64,000 nucleotides of DNA from a bacterium (GCA_023664305.1 JAMPFT010000020.1:1-64000); one strand, 5' to 3'. Positions 30,301-39,550 are shown, counted from the first letter of the stretch. Numbers and translations are program-made. Notes: generated by a model not told the origin, from the letters alone.

Positions 30301-31554
30301 CTAAAACTCCAAACTATCCGCATTGAGCAGAAAATATTTCATTCCCATAATTACAAATCCTTCCTCATTTCTCCAAGGCTTTTTCGTTCCATTTACTATA
30401 ACAATCTTCTTAAATGAATCCGGAATATTGCGGAGTGAATTGAGTTCCTGTGTCTGCTTTTCCTCGGAAGTCATATCATAAGCTACCTGAATGTAATATC
30501 TCTGGCTGCCCTGGTTCACTACAAAATCAACCTCTAACTGCTTATGAACCCTCTTTCCTTCGCTATTCTTTGCAAACACATCCACAATACCGACATCAAC
30601 ATTGTAACCGCGCACAAGCAGCTCATTATAAACGATATTTTCCATAATATGAGTAGGCTCCTGCTGTCTGAAATTCAATCTGGCATTTCTAAGTCCAACA
30701 TCCGAAAAGTAGTATTTCAGGTTTGCTCCCACATATTTTCTTCCTTTAATATCATATCGGACTGCTTTAGAAATTATAAATGCCTCTGCTAAATAATCAA
30801 TATGGTTGGATATGGTTTTATTGCTGTAAGTGATACCTATTTCACTTTTGAAAGTATTTGATATTTTGGTTGGATTGACAGGGGCTCCTATGGCAGAAGC
30901 CAGAATATCCACCAAAGTTCCAATCTCATCGACATTTTGTATTCTGTTTCGCTCTACCACGTCCTTGATATAAACATTGGTAAAAATATTTTTAAGATAC
31001 TCAGCCTTCTGGCGTTCCACAGAGAATTGTGCTACCTGTGGCAGGCCGCCATATATCATATATTCCTCCCATGCATCATCATAATCTCCATCAAAAGCCG
31101 CATAGAACTCTACAAATGATAGCGGATAAATTCTGATTTCATCTCCCCTTCCCCTAAATTCAGTTACAATATCGCTGGATAAAAATTTAGAATTACTGCC
31201 GGTTACATACACATCAATATTACTGATACGAAGCAAGCTGTTTAATACTTCTTCAAATCGCGGCATAAACTGTACTTCATCCAAGAGCAGATAATACTTC
31301 TGGTCATCTTTCATTGCATCTTTAATATGCTGATAACACTTTTTGGGATCTCTCAGATCCTCGTTTTCAATGCCATCCAATGCAATCTCAATGATGTGGT
31401 CATTATCTACGCCACTCTCCAATAAATATTTCTTAAACAACACAAATAACAGGAATGATTTGCCGCATCTCCTGATTCCTGTGATAATCTTAATCATTCC
31501 ATTATCCTTTCGTATCTTTAACTGTTCAAGGTATAAATCTCTCTTAATCTCCAT
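30301..31554 (-). CDS. AAA-type ATPase with DUF4143 C-terminal domain
   Basis: The 417-residue protein has Walker A GIRRCGKS (26-33), a Walker B YYLLLDEVQ near 92-100 and the C-terminal DUF4143 region (nuclease-like fold: LEVDFVVNQG...YYIQVAYDM). This family is widespread in anaerobes in many copies; its role is unproven, though an archaeal relative is called an MCM-like or STAND-type ATPase and some are thought to act in DNA or toxin-antitoxin-like processes. The codons are AT-rich compared with flanking genes, consistent with acquisition by transfer. It has its own promoter and terminator. Confidence 0.88.
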   Translation of the reverse strand: MEIKRDLYLEQLKIRKDNGMIKIITGIRRCGKSFLLFVLFKKYLLESGVDNDHIIEIALDGIENEDLRDPKKCYQHIKDAMKDDQKYYLLLDEVQFMPRFEEVLNSLLRISNIDVYVTGSNSKFLSSDIVTEFRGRGDEIRIYPLSFVEFYAAFDGDYDDAWEEYMIYGGLPQVAQFSVERQKAEYLKNIFTNVYIKDVVERNRIQNVDEIGTLVDILASAIGAPVNPTKISNTFKSEIGITYSNKTISNHIDYLAEAFIISKAVRYDIKGRKYVGANLKYYFSDVGLRNARLNFRQQEPTHIMENIVYNELLVRGYNVDVGIVDVFAKNSEGKRVHKQLEVDFVVNQGSQRYYIQVAYDMTSEEKQTQELNSLRNIPDSFKKIVIVNGTKKPWRNEEGFVIMGMKYFLLNADSLEF

Positions 31555-31600
31555 AGCACCACTCCTTGTTTTTGTGCATTGCTCGAATTTTGGTAATGAT

Positions 31601-31629
31601 ATTTTATCATTAAATTATTTTTACTTCAA
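31601..31629 (-). promoter_or_regulatory. Promoter of the DUF4143 ATPase gene
   Basis: On the minus strand TTGAAG (31629-31624) and TAAAAT (31606-31601) are 17 bp apart. The rest of the 314-bp gap to 31868 holds a weak hairpin GTGCA-TT-TGCAC with a T-run (31648-31665) and a plus-strand TATAAT at 31772-31777. Confidence 0.65.
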
Positions 31630-31771
31630 TAGCCATTACTATTTTTTGTGCATTTGCACTTTTTTATGTAATGAGCAAAGCAAAAAATGATGCTTCCGCG
31701 ATGTCAGCGATGGCACAATCCATTCCATTGGTTGTATATAAAAACATCTTCCGTTTTCTGCCAAAAAGCTA

Positions 31772-31777
31772 TATAAT
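31772..31777 (+). promoter_or_regulatory. -10 box upstream of the 31869 gene
   Basis: TATAAT is preceded at 17 bp by TTCCGT, a poor -35. The gene starts 91 bp downstream. A second AT-rich -10-like site (TAAAAT) lies near 31831. Confidence 0.35.
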
Positions 31778-31868
31778 GAAGCCAGTCACAAACTGGGATT
31801 TATGGGGGCAAGACATGAGTGTTTTATGATAAAATGTTTTAACAAAGCTGTCAGGAGAGGGTTTTACT

Positions 31869-32186
31869 ATGGATAAAGCACGAATTTCTGTTGATTTCAA
31901 TGAAATGGTTGACCATAATATCGTTATGTTGTCTCAAACTGATGCAAGAACGGATTCCCATGGAAACATCGTTACTCTTTACGAAGGAATGCCGATCAGT
32001 ATATATGAGGAGGACATTTACGAGAATGGGGAGGTTGATTATTTGATCGCGGAAGGTATCGTTATAAAGCATGATTTGGATATTTATCCGTTTTTTCCTC
32101 ACATAAAATGGTTTTGCATGATTGATTTCAATGGCATTCAGAACAAGCCTGAATTGAGAAAGAACCACAGCGAACCGTCACTATGA
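31869..32186 (+). CDS. Hypothetical protein in the AT-rich patch
   Basis: A 105-residue protein starts at ATG 31869 with AGGAGAGG about eight bases upstream. It has a mixed, soluble composition (MDKARISVDFNEMVDHNIVML...) and no membrane segment or motif I recognise. The segment AEGIVIKHDLDIYPFFPHIKWFCMIDFNGI suggests a small beta-rich domain. It sits 58 bp before a GNAT gene on the same strand, so they may be co-transcribed. AT-rich codon choice matches the neighbouring ATPase and GNAT genes rather than the rest of the window. Confidence 0.65.
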   Translation: MDKARISVDFNEMVDHNIVMLSQTDARTDSHGNIVTLYEGMPISIYEEDIYENGEVDYLIAEGIVIKHDLDIYPFFPHIKWFCMIDFNGIQNKPELRKNHSEPSL

Positions 32187-32244
32187 CAAACCCCGAATTT
32201 TTGAGGCATTATCAACACGAAAGAGAAAAGGGATTATAAAAGAA

Positions 32245-32748
32245 ATGAATAGAGTGATTTTCATTAGAAAAGTTCAAGCTGGAGACGAATCCGTGCTTGC
32301 ATATATACAGACAGAAAGCTGGAAAGCCGCGTTTCAAAACATACTGGATAAAAACACATTGGATAGATATACCAACATGGATCAAGCAACAAGCATGTAT
32401 AAGAAACTATTGGAAGAAAAGAAAGGAAATGGCTATATTCTGACACTCGATGGTCAACCGCATTGCATTGCCTGGTGGGATGCTGCCCGTGACTCAGACA
32501 TGTATGGGAAAGCAGAGCTTATCTGCATTCATAGCCTACCGCACAACTGGCAGAAAGGCTATGGCAGTTTGATGATGGAGCGAGTGTTGTCAGATATGAA
32601 AGATGCGGGATTTTCTGAAGTTGTTTTATGGGTTTTCTTTGACAATATAAGAGCAAGAATGTTCTATGAAGCAAAGGGCTTTTGTGCAACAGAGCATTTG
32701 AAACAAGGATTAGGCGCACAAGAAATATGTTACTCGAAATCTTTGTAG
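32245..32748 (+). CDS. GNAT-family N-acetyltransferase
   Basis: The 167-residue protein has the GNAT fold landmarks: an N-terminal IRKVQAGDESVLAYIQTESW, the acetyl-CoA loop HNWQKGYGSLMMERVLSDMKDAG (motif A, Q/R-x-x-G-x-G/A type as QKGYG) and the late ARMFYEAKGFCATE. Such enzymes acetylate small amines or antibiotics; the substrate cannot be inferred. The ribosome site AAAGGGAT is about 12 bases upstream, a little far. AT-rich like its neighbours, it is probably part of a laterally acquired segment. Confidence 0.85.
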   Translation: MNRVIFIRKVQAGDESVLAYIQTESWKAAFQNILDKNTLDRYTNMDQATSMYKKLLEEKKGNGYILTLDGQPHCIAWWDAARDSDMYGKAELICIHSLPHNWQKGYGSLMMERVLSDMKDAGFSEVVLWVFFDNIRARMFYEAKGFCATEHLKQGLGAQEICYSKSL

Positions 32749-32887
32749 CACTATAACTTCCAGTTGTGCAATATCGCAGCTACACAAAAAATGAATAACT
32801 ACCGCCTATAAAAGGCAGCTACCAAGACAGGAAATATCCAAGGGCTATAATATTTCGCAAATACAGGAAAGGACAGCAACGAAAACT

Positions 32888-33676
32888 ATGAATCGCATCT
32901 TATGTGAAATTAAGGAAATAATCGACAGCAACATCAAATTGTATCTGCCCCATGTGACGGACGGCGAGTTGGAAAACGGCGGGGAAGTCTATTACATGAA
33001 CGGGAAAAACGGGACGGAGTTCGACTGGTATGTCAACGGAAATCTGTCTCCGTTCATGGTTTTTTACAATGATAAGGCAAATCTGGGCGCGGTAAAATTG
33101 TTGCTCTGTAAGGATGGGGGAGTTCTCCTGTTCTTATACGGCGACCGCGGGAATCAGCTTGTGAAGCAGGCGGAGACACAGATTGATGCGAGCGAGGAGG
33201 AGCTGTTCGAGCTTGCCGTGATTATGCGGAACGCGGCGGACGACCGTAGAATCTGGGGCAAGTGCATTGACGGCATCAACACGGATATCGCGGTCAGCGA
33301 GGAAATGCGCAGTGAATTTCGGGGGCGTGAAAAGAACTATGATGTGATAAAAAATCGAAAGCTGATTTTGAATCAGAGTGCCTACGTCTCGAAAAGGATT
33401 ACGCGGGAAGGTTGGAAAGTCGGTTATATGAAGCGGCTTGAGCCGCACGGCGAGGGAGACAGCGGATGGTGCTTTTTTGCGGGGAATGAGAGTGATAAAT
33501 ACACGTCCGATTTCAGGAATATCGAATTGGTGTATGTGGGGGATGTGTGGCAGCGCTTTGATTCGGACATTCTCCGGTACATTGACGCTCCGGTGGGGAC
33601 GAGTTTGATTCGGATTTCTGCGGATGCCTTTGAGATTGACAAGAACGATAAGCCGGTCTTTCTGGTGAAAAGGTGA
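32888..33676 (+). CDS. Protein with C-terminal DUF2185 (immunity-protein-like) domain
   Basis: Residues of about 162-255 of this 262-residue protein match the DUF2185 pattern (AYVSKRITREGWKVGYMKR...DSGWCFFAGNESDKYTSD...IELVYVGDV...IDAPVGTSLIRI), a fold also found among polymorphic-toxin immunity proteins. The N-terminal 160 residues (ENGGEVYYMNGKNGTEFDWYVNG...) are not recognised and may be a second domain of the same type. No toxin, WXG or LXG gene is adjacent. The ribosome site is weak (AAAGGA about 15 bases before ATG). Base composition returns to the GC-richer average of the window from here on. Confidence 0.65.
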   Translation: MNRILCEIKEIIDSNIKLYLPHVTDGELENGGEVYYMNGKNGTEFDWYVNGNLSPFMVFYNDKANLGAVKLLLCKDGGVLLFLYGDRGNQLVKQAETQIDASEEELFELAVIMRNAADDRRIWGKCIDGINTDIAVSEEMRSEFRGREKNYDVIKNRKLILNQSAYVSKRITREGWKVGYMKRLEPHGEGDSGWCFFAGNESDKYTSDFRNIELVYVGDVWQRFDSDILRYIDAPVGTSLIRISADAFEIDKNDKPVFLVKR

Positions 33677-33696
33677 CGGAAGAGAGGGGGATCGGA

Positions 33697-35034
33697 ATGA
33701 ACCACAAGGGAACGAAGACAATCGAGACGAAGAGGCTGATTCTCAGGGCCTTCCGGCAGGAGGACGCGGAGCCGATGTATCGCAACTGGGCGTCGGATCC
33801 GGAGGTGACCCGGTTCCTGACCTGGCCGGCGCATGAGAGTGTGGAGGCCACGGAAAAGGTGGTGGAAAGCTGGGTAGATAAAAACGGCGATAAATCCTTT
33901 TACCAGTGGGCCATTGTGCTTCGGGAAATCGGGGAGCCTATCGGCAGTATCTCCGTGGTAAAGACAGATGAGAGAACGGAATCCGTCAGCATGGGTTACT
34001 GCATCGGGCGGAAATTCTGGGGAAAGGGGATTACCGCGGAGGCGTTGCGGGCCGTGATCGTCTTTCTTTTCGAGGAAGTGGGCGTAAACTGTATTAATGC
34101 CTGTCACGATCCCCGCAATCCCAATTCCGGCAGGGTCATGAGAAAGAGCGGGATGACCTACGAGGGGACCTGGCGGGCGGCGGGCTTCAGCAATCAGGGG
34201 GTCTGCGACGAGTCCTGGCACTCGATTCTGAGGTCGGAATACGAGGCGGGAAAGCTCGGTGCAGAAGCCGAAAATACGGCCGGTGAGGTGAAGAAAAGCG
34301 ATACCGGAACCGAAAACGGGGGCTGCGAAGCGAGGAAGGTCAGCGCAGAGGCGGAAAGCGCGGCAGATCGGGCGAAAGATTCCGGCGACGGAAAGTGCAT
34401 CCTGATCTGCGCGGGCGACCTGACTTTGGGGGAGATTCCGGCGGGAGAGGAGGATCTTGTGATCGCCGTGGACGGGGGACTGAGTTATTGCGGTCTTTTG
34501 GGCGTGGAGCCGGATCTGATTCTGGGAGATTTTGATTCGGTCAGCGAAAAGGAGGCGGAGGCCATAGAGCTTTTGGAGAAGCAGATCCCGGAGCGGATTT
34601 TGCGGCTTCCGGCGGAGAAGGACGACACGGACACGCTGGCTGCCCTGAAGGAGGGGCTGCGGCGGGGTTACAGGGACTTCCGGATCTACGGAGGGACGGG
34701 CGGACATCTGGAGCACACGCTTGCGAATATCCAGTGCCTTTTGTACCTAAAGCACAGGGGAGCGGCAGGGTATCTGACGGACGGGGGACAAACGATCCTG
34801 ATCGTGCAGAATGAGACAATCCGCTTCCGGGCGGGACTGGAGGGATATCTGTCGCTGTTCTCTCTGGGGGAGGAGGCGAGAGGCGTTACCCTAAAGGGAA
34901 TGAAATACCCGCTGAACAGGGCGGTGGTGCGGAACGATTTTCCCATCGGAATCAGCAATGAATTTACGGGCAGGGAAGCGTCGGTGACGGTAGAGCAGGG
35001 CGCTCTGGTGTGCATCCTTTCTTTTGCGCAGTGA
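33697..35034 (+). CDS. GNAT acetyltransferase fused to thiamine pyrophosphokinase
   Basis: The 445-residue protein has two enzymes. Residues 1-185 are a RimJ/RimL-type GNAT (ETKRLILRAFRQEDAE..., GYCIGRKFWGKGITAEALRAV, NPNSGRVMRKSGM). A charged Ala/Glu-rich linker covers about 186-232. Residues 233-445 form thiamine pyrophosphokinase (ThiN): AVDGG (257-261), GDFDS (277-281), KDDTD (308-312), GGTGGHLEHTLANI (332-345) and NEFTG (421-425). ThiN makes thiamine diphosphate from thiamine and ATP. The reading frame is continuous with no sign of a sequencing slip. ATG 33697 follows GAGAGGGGG; GTG 33673 overlaps the previous stop and is less likely. No other thiamine genes are nearby. Confidence 0.9.
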   Translation: MNHKGTKTIETKRLILRAFRQEDAEPMYRNWASDPEVTRFLTWPAHESVEATEKVVESWVDKNGDKSFYQWAIVLREIGEPIGSISVVKTDERTESVSMGYCIGRKFWGKGITAEALRAVIVFLFEEVGVNCINACHDPRNPNSGRVMRKSGMTYEGTWRAAGFSNQGVCDESWHSILRSEYEAGKLGAEAENTAGEVKKSDTGTENGGCEARKVSAEAESAADRAKDSGDGKCILICAGDLTLGEIPAGEEDLVIAVDGGLSYCGLLGVEPDLILGDFDSVSEKEAEAIELLEKQIPERILRLPAEKDDTDTLAALKEGLRRGYRDFRIYGGTGGHLEHTLANIQCLLYLKHRGAAGYLTDGGQTILIVQNETIRFRAGLEGYLSLFSLGEEARGVTLKGMKYPLNRAVVRNDFPIGISNEFTGREASVTVEQGALVCILSFAQ

Positions 35035-35048
35035 GGAGAGATGGGGGC

Positions 35049-36401
35049 ATGGCAATGAAACGTGATTTGACAAGAGGGAATGTTACCGGTTCCCTTCTGA
35101 TTTTCGCGGGCCCTATGATATTGGGAAATTTGCTGCAGCAGCTTTACAATATTGTGGATACCTGGGTGGTGGGAAAATATGTGGGCGCGGATGCGTTGGC
35201 GGCTGCGGGCTCGGCCTATTCGCTGATGACCTTTCTGACCTCGATTTTGATCGGGCTTTGTATGGGAAGCGGCGCTCTGCTGTCTTTTTACCGTGGACGG
35301 AGAGATGCGGAAAAATTTGGAAATGTTCTGCAGGCCTCCTTTGTGTTGATCGGCCTGATCTGTGTGGGACTGAATCTGGCGGTGTATGCATTTTTGAATC
35401 CGATCCTGCGTTTCCTGCGGATCCCCGGGGAGCTGTTTGAGCCGATGCGCGGCTATGTCAGGATTGTTTTTCTGGGGATTTTCTTTGTGTTTCTCTATAA
35501 TTTTTTTGCCTTTGTCCTGCGGTCGGTGGGAAACTCTCTGGCGCCGTTAGTGTTTCTGGGACTGGCGGCCGCCGTCAATGTGGTTCTGGATCTTGTGTTT
35601 GTCCTGATTTTTGCTGCCGGGCTGGAGGGCGCGGCATGGGCTACCGTGATGGCGCAGGCTTTTTCGGGTCTCGGACTGGCGTTTTACACCCGGCTAAGGG
35701 AGCCGTCCCTCCGCTTTTCTCCCGGGGCTTTTAGAAGAGGCGGAAAGCCGATAAGGGAGATTCTGCAGTTTTCCCTGACCACCTCCGTCCAGCAGTCGGT
35801 GATGAATTTTGGAATCCTTATGATACAGGGGCTGGTGAACAGCTTTGGAACCGAAGTGATGGCGGCCTTTGCCGCAGCGGTGAAGATAGATACCTTTGCC
35901 TATATGCCGGCGCAGGAGTTCGGAAACGCTTTTTCCGTATTTATTTCCCAGAATTACGGGGCGGGAGAGCGGGAACGCCTGAAAAAGGGCATAAAAAGCG
36001 CCTCCGCAGTATCCGCGGGGTTTTGTCTGTCGGTTTCTGCCGCCGTGTTTTGTGCGGCAGAGGAACTGATGAAAATTTTTGTCCGGGAAAGTGAAACGCA
36101 GATCATTGAAATCGGAATGGGATATCTGCGGATAGAAGGAGCGTTCTATCTGGGGATCGGCATTCTGTTTTTGCTGTACGGCTATTATCGGGGCGTCAAC
36201 CGTCCTGAGATTTCTCTTCTGCTGACGGTGATTTCGTTGGGAACGCGCGTGGCGCTTGCCTATCTGCTGGCAGCGATACCGGAGATCGGCCTGTACGGCA
36301 TCTGGTGGGCGATCCCCATCGGATGGGCGCTGGCGGACGTCACCGGTATCCTGCTGATCGGCCGGAAAACTACAGATATTGATTGGAAGACCGGCGCATA
36401 A
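35049..36401 (+). CDS. MATE-family multidrug/metabolite efflux transporter
   Basis: The 450-residue inner membrane protein has about twelve hydrophobic helices in two homologous halves, starting MKRDLTRGNVTGSLLIFAGPMILGNLLQQLYNIVD, the usual opening of clostridial MATE pumps, and YNIVDTWVVGKYVGADALAAAGSA. MATE proteins export cationic compounds in exchange for sodium or protons. Starts at ATG 35049 or ATG 35055 are both possible behind a G-rich site. It follows the GNAT-ThiN gene by 14 bp and its last 32 bases overlap the end of the convergent gene at 36370. Confidence 0.93.
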   Translation: MAMKRDLTRGNVTGSLLIFAGPMILGNLLQQLYNIVDTWVVGKYVGADALAAAGSAYSLMTFLTSILIGLCMGSGALLSFYRGRRDAEKFGNVLQASFVLIGLICVGLNLAVYAFLNPILRFLRIPGELFEPMRGYVRIVFLGIFFVFLYNFFAFVLRSVGNSLAPLVFLGLAAAVNVVLDLVFVLIFAAGLEGAAWATVMAQAFSGLGLAFYTRLREPSLRFSPGAFRRGGKPIREILQFSLTTSVQQSVMNFGILMIQGLVNSFGTEVMAAFAAAVKIDTFAYMPAQEFGNAFSVFISQNYGAGERERLKKGIKSASAVSAGFCLSVSAAVFCAAEELMKIFVRESETQIIEIGMGYLRIEGAFYLGIGILFLLYGYYRGVNRPEISLLLTVISLGTRVALAYLLAAIPEIGLYGIWWAIPIGWALADVTGILLIGRKTTDIDWKTGA

Positions 36402-36660
36402 GGAACCGGACAGAGTATCCCTTTTCGTCGCATACAGATCGGACGATGTCTTCGGCGAGATCTACCGCATTTTCGTTGACGCAGATAATGCATACATTCT
36501 TTTTGCGCCGGAAGAGGGAAGGCTTCATCCAGCGTATGTAATAAGAGATGCGCTCCTGCAGCAGCTGATGCTCGATCAGCTGCTTGCATTCCGGATCGGA
36601 TATCTCGCAGAGTTCAATTTCATTGTTCACTTTCAGGGAAGTAAAGATGGTCTGTTCCAT
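36370..36660 (-). CDS. Conserved-looking hypothetical protein, 96 residues
   Basis: ATG 36660 has GAGGTG six bases upstream and a good promoter at 36703-36732, which support a real gene. The protein (MEQTIFTSLKVNNEIELCEISDP...) is soluble, with a basic centre (YYIRWMKPSLFRRKKNVCIICVNENAVDLA) and a short basic tail. I do not recognise a domain. Its 3' end overlaps the last 32 bp of the convergent MATE gene. It follows the end of the penicillin-binding protein gene by 81 bp on the same strand but has its own promoter. Confidence 0.65.
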   Translation of the reverse strand: MEQTIFTSLKVNNEIELCEISDPECKQLIEHQLLQERISYYIRWMKPSLFRRKKNVCIICVNENAVDLAEDIVRSVCDEKGYSVRFLMRRSSNQYL

Positions 36661-36702
36661 GACTTTCACCTCGTTGTAACTTATTAGAAATGATCTGCCC
36701 TT

Positions 36703-36732
36703 ATTATAGCACAGCAGGGCGGAAAAGCGCAA
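36703..36732 (-). promoter_or_regulatory. Promoter of the 36660 gene
   Basis: On the minus strand TTGCGC (36732-36727) and TATAAT (36708-36703) are 18 bp apart, with an extended TG before the -10. Confidence 0.65.
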
Positions 36733-36741
36733 TGCTTATGG

Positions 36742-39444
36742 CTATTGTTGTGCGGCAGCCGCGGCCGCAGCCGCCGCGGCTGCCCGGCGCTGGTTGATTT
36801 CCCACTGCTGGGCGTTCTGGATGGACTCGTAGTCGGGATTTGCATAAAATTCCGCGTCGTGCTGACAGTGGTTTGAAGTGGCGGGTGGTACGATGGTCAC
36901 CGTGCCGTCCGGATTTTCCGTGATCATAGTGGAACCGCTGATCAGGGCCGGATCCTCCACCAGAGGAAGATCCACCCGCCCGTATGTCTTGAAGGGACAT
37001 TCAAAGCTTGCGGGAAGTCCGTCGTATTCGCAAAGCTCGCCCTCGTAGTGGATATCGCAGCTGTCAATGGGAACGGTTCCGTCCTCAAAATACTCGTTGG
37101 CGATTTCCTCCTCCGGACAGACGCCGGGGATCGGCAGCTTGCCGGATTTCTTGCAGACACGCGCCTGTACCAGTCCCAGCGGAATCGGGAAAGGCTCCGG
37201 AGGGAGGTCTTCGTGGACGCGCTGCATAACGGCCCGCCAGATGTTTCTGGAGGTGGCTCTTTCCGCGTCGGTATCCATGTCGATATTGTTGTCAAAGCCT
37301 GTCCAGACGGTGCAGGTATAGTAAGGCGTGTAGCCTGCGAACCAGGAGTCCTTGTAGCCTGTGGAGCTTCCCGTCTTTCCGGCCATGGGCATGTTGCGGT
37401 TAAAGTTTACGCTGGTAGCTGTGCCGCTGGTGATAACGTCCGTCATTGCGTCGGTCAGCAGGAAAGCGGTGGTTTCCTTGAGCACCCGGTGTCTGGCGGG
37501 AGAGGTATTGTCGAGGAGCACATTTCCATCGGCGTCCAGCACTCTGGTGTACAGCTTGGGCTCCACATAAGTGCCCAGGTTGGCGATAGCGGCGTAGGCG
37601 GCGTTCATCTCATAGGGAGTGACGCCGTGGGTCAGGCCGCCGAGCGCAATGGTCTGCGTGACGTCAGTGTAGAGCTTGTCGCCGATGATCTCGCCGTTTG
37701 TCAGTGTGGAGAAGCCGAAATTCAGGCAGTAATCGTAGGACAGCTGCGGCGATATGACGGTTACCGTTTTTACCGCAATAATGTTCATGGAATCGCGGAT
37801 GGCGTCCCGGATGGAATGGATTCCCCGGTAGCCGCCCTTCCACCAGTTCCTGATGGGTGTTCCGTCGTCATAGTTAAAGGGCGCGTCGTTGTAAACGGTG
37901 GCAAGGGTCTGGCCCGCGCTGTCCAGGGCGGGGGCAAAGGCCGCCAGCACCTTGAAGGTGGAGCCGGGGGGACGTTTTGTGTCGGTAGCCCGGTTCCAGG
38001 TCCGCCGGCCTTCCTTGGTTCCCCGCCCGCCGACCAGGGCGCGCACATAGCCCGTGTCCTGCTCCGCGATGACGGCGGCGCTCTGCGGCTGGGGCGTCAG
38101 GCTGATTGTCTCTTCATAATTGTCCTCCGTCTCCACGATGCCGAGCTGCTCCATCATGGCGGCGCGGTAGGTGGCGATCGCCTCATAGGCGTCCTCGTGG
38201 GAGGAGAAGAGCAGATTGAACTTGGAGCTCTTGTTCGCCTTAAACCAGCTTGTCATATTTTCCTTGCTGAAATTCGTCTGGGTCTTGTCCGGCCCGGTGA
38301 TGGTCAGGGCATAGCTTAACAGCCACTGCACTTTCTCCGGATAGTTCTCCGGATTGGCGTACTCCTCGTCCATGATTTTCTGAATCGTGGGGTCCATGGT
38401 GCTCTCGATGCGCAGGCCGCCGGAGGTCAGAATTTTTTCCGCCGTGGCGGCGTCGTATCCCGCGTCGTCGATCAGATCCTGAAGCACCTGCTCGTAGACC
38501 GCGTCCGAGAAATAGGAGCCGGAGGTAGCGGTGACGCTTTCCCGGTAGTCGATGTCATAATTGCCGATCCGTTGGTAGACGTCCTCCGTGTCCGCGACAG
38601 CCTCCTGATACTGCTCCTCCGTGATAAACCCGAGGTTCAGCATGTTGGTCAGACAGGTCTGCCGTCTGTCGGCGTTTGCCTCGGGATGGCGGATGGGATT
38701 TAGGGCAGTGGGACTCTGGGTGATCGAGGCGATGACGGCGGCCTCCGAAACCGTCAGATCGCTGGCGGACTTGCCGAAATAGCGCTTGGAAGCGGCTTCC
38801 ACGCCCAGGGTGTTCTGCCCCAGATTGATGGCATTCATATATTCCAAAAGGATTGCGTCCTTGTCGAAATATTTTGAAATCTCAATCGCAAGATACTGCT
38901 CCTGCAGCTTTCGTTTTAATTTTTTAATCGTGTTTTTCCCCTCGGAGGTCCACTCCGTGAAGACGGTGTTCTTCAAAAGCTGCTGTGTGATGGTGCTGGC
39001 GCCCTCGGCCCTCTTGAAGCGGGTCCGGATAAAGGTTACGCCCGCCCGGATCATACCCTTGAAGTCGATGCCGTTGTGCTGGTAGAAGCGCTGATCCTCG
39101 ATGGCCACAAACGCCTTTCCCAGATAGTCGGGCAGCTCGTCCATGGACTCGACGCGCAGACGGTTGGAGTTGCTGCTGACGTACTGGTCGATTTCATTGC
39201 CCATGCAGTCGTATACCACGGTTGCCTGACCGGAAGCGACCACGTCCCCGAAACGGATCTGAGGAGTGGAGGCGAGGATGCCCTTGTAAGCGCCGATGCC
39301 TGCGGCAGCGCCGCAGATCCCGAGGCCGACTGCAGCCACGAGAAACAGCTTGACGATTCCGATGAGCAGTTTTTTCTCTATTTTTACCGTTTTGGAATTC
39401 AGTGCCTTTTGCTTTGCGCGGACACCTTTTTGACCGTAATTCAT
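36742..39444 (-). CDS. Class A penicillin-binding protein (PBP1A type)
   Basis: The 900-residue bifunctional cell-wall enzyme polymerises glycan strands and cross-links peptides. One membrane anchor spans residues 24-52. The GT51 glycosyltransferase domain has Glu116 in EDQRFYQHNGID and the STITQQLLKN motif (150-159). The transpeptidase has the active-site tetrad STFK (Ser495-Lys498), an SMN motif near 550 and KTG starting at Lys690. After it comes a region with two CxxxxxC-like cysteine-bearing segments (ICPEEEI and DSCDIHYEGELCEY) and an unusual C-terminal run of about ten alanines ending in QQ. The promoter is the extended -10 at 39487-39492. Confidence 0.95.
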   Translation of the reverse strand: MNYGQKGVRAKQKALNSKTVKIEKKLLIGIVKLFLVAAVGLGICGAAAGIGAYKGILASTPQIRFGDVVASGQATVVYDCMGNEIDQYVSSNSNRLRVESMDELPDYLGKAFVAIEDQRFYQHNGIDFKGMIRAGVTFIRTRFKRAEGASTITQQLLKNTVFTEWTSEGKNTIKKLKRKLQEQYLAIEISKYFDKDAILLEYMNAINLGQNTLGVEAASKRYFGKSASDLTVSEAAVIASITQSPTALNPIRHPEANADRRQTCLTNMLNLGFITEEQYQEAVADTEDVYQRIGNYDIDYRESVTATSGSYFSDAVYEQVLQDLIDDAGYDAATAEKILTSGGLRIESTMDPTIQKIMDEEYANPENYPEKVQWLLSYALTITGPDKTQTNFSKENMTSWFKANKSSKFNLLFSSHEDAYEAIATYRAAMMEQLGIVETEDNYEETISLTPQPQSAAVIAEQDTGYVRALVGGRGTKEGRRTWNRATDTKRPPGSTFKVLAAFAPALDSAGQTLATVYNDAPFNYDDGTPIRNWWKGGYRGIHSIRDAIRDSMNIIAVKTVTVISPQLSYDYCLNFGFSTLTNGEIIGDKLYTDVTQTIALGGLTHGVTPYEMNAAYAAIANLGTYVEPKLYTRVLDADGNVLLDNTSPARHRVLKETTAFLLTDAMTDVITSGTATSVNFNRNMPMAGKTGSSTGYKDSWFAGYTPYYTCTVWTGFDNNIDMDTDAERATSRNIWRAVMQRVHEDLPPEPFPIPLGLVQARVCKKSGKLPIPGVCPEEEIANEYFEDGTVPIDSCDIHYEGELCEYDGLPASFECPFKTYGRVDLPLVEDPALISGSTMITENPDGTVTIVPPATSNHCQHDAEFYANPDYESIQNAQQWEINQRRAAAAAAAAAAAQQ

Positions 39445-39486
39445 TCCAATACCTCCCTGCGCGCTTCGTCAGCGCACATATATTTT

Positions 39487-39492
39487 ATTATA
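39487..39492 (-). promoter_or_regulatory. Extended -10 promoter of the penicillin-binding protein gene
   Basis: On the minus strand TGTTATAAT gives an extended -10; no good -35 is seen at 17 bp. The start codon is about 43 bp downstream. The palindrome GCGCGCTTCGTCAGCGCAC follows it in the leader. Confidence 0.5.
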
Positions 39493-39550
39493 ACAAAAAA
39501 AAGTATGTAAAGAAAGGTTTTCTTTTCAACTTAATAATTTTAATAATTGT

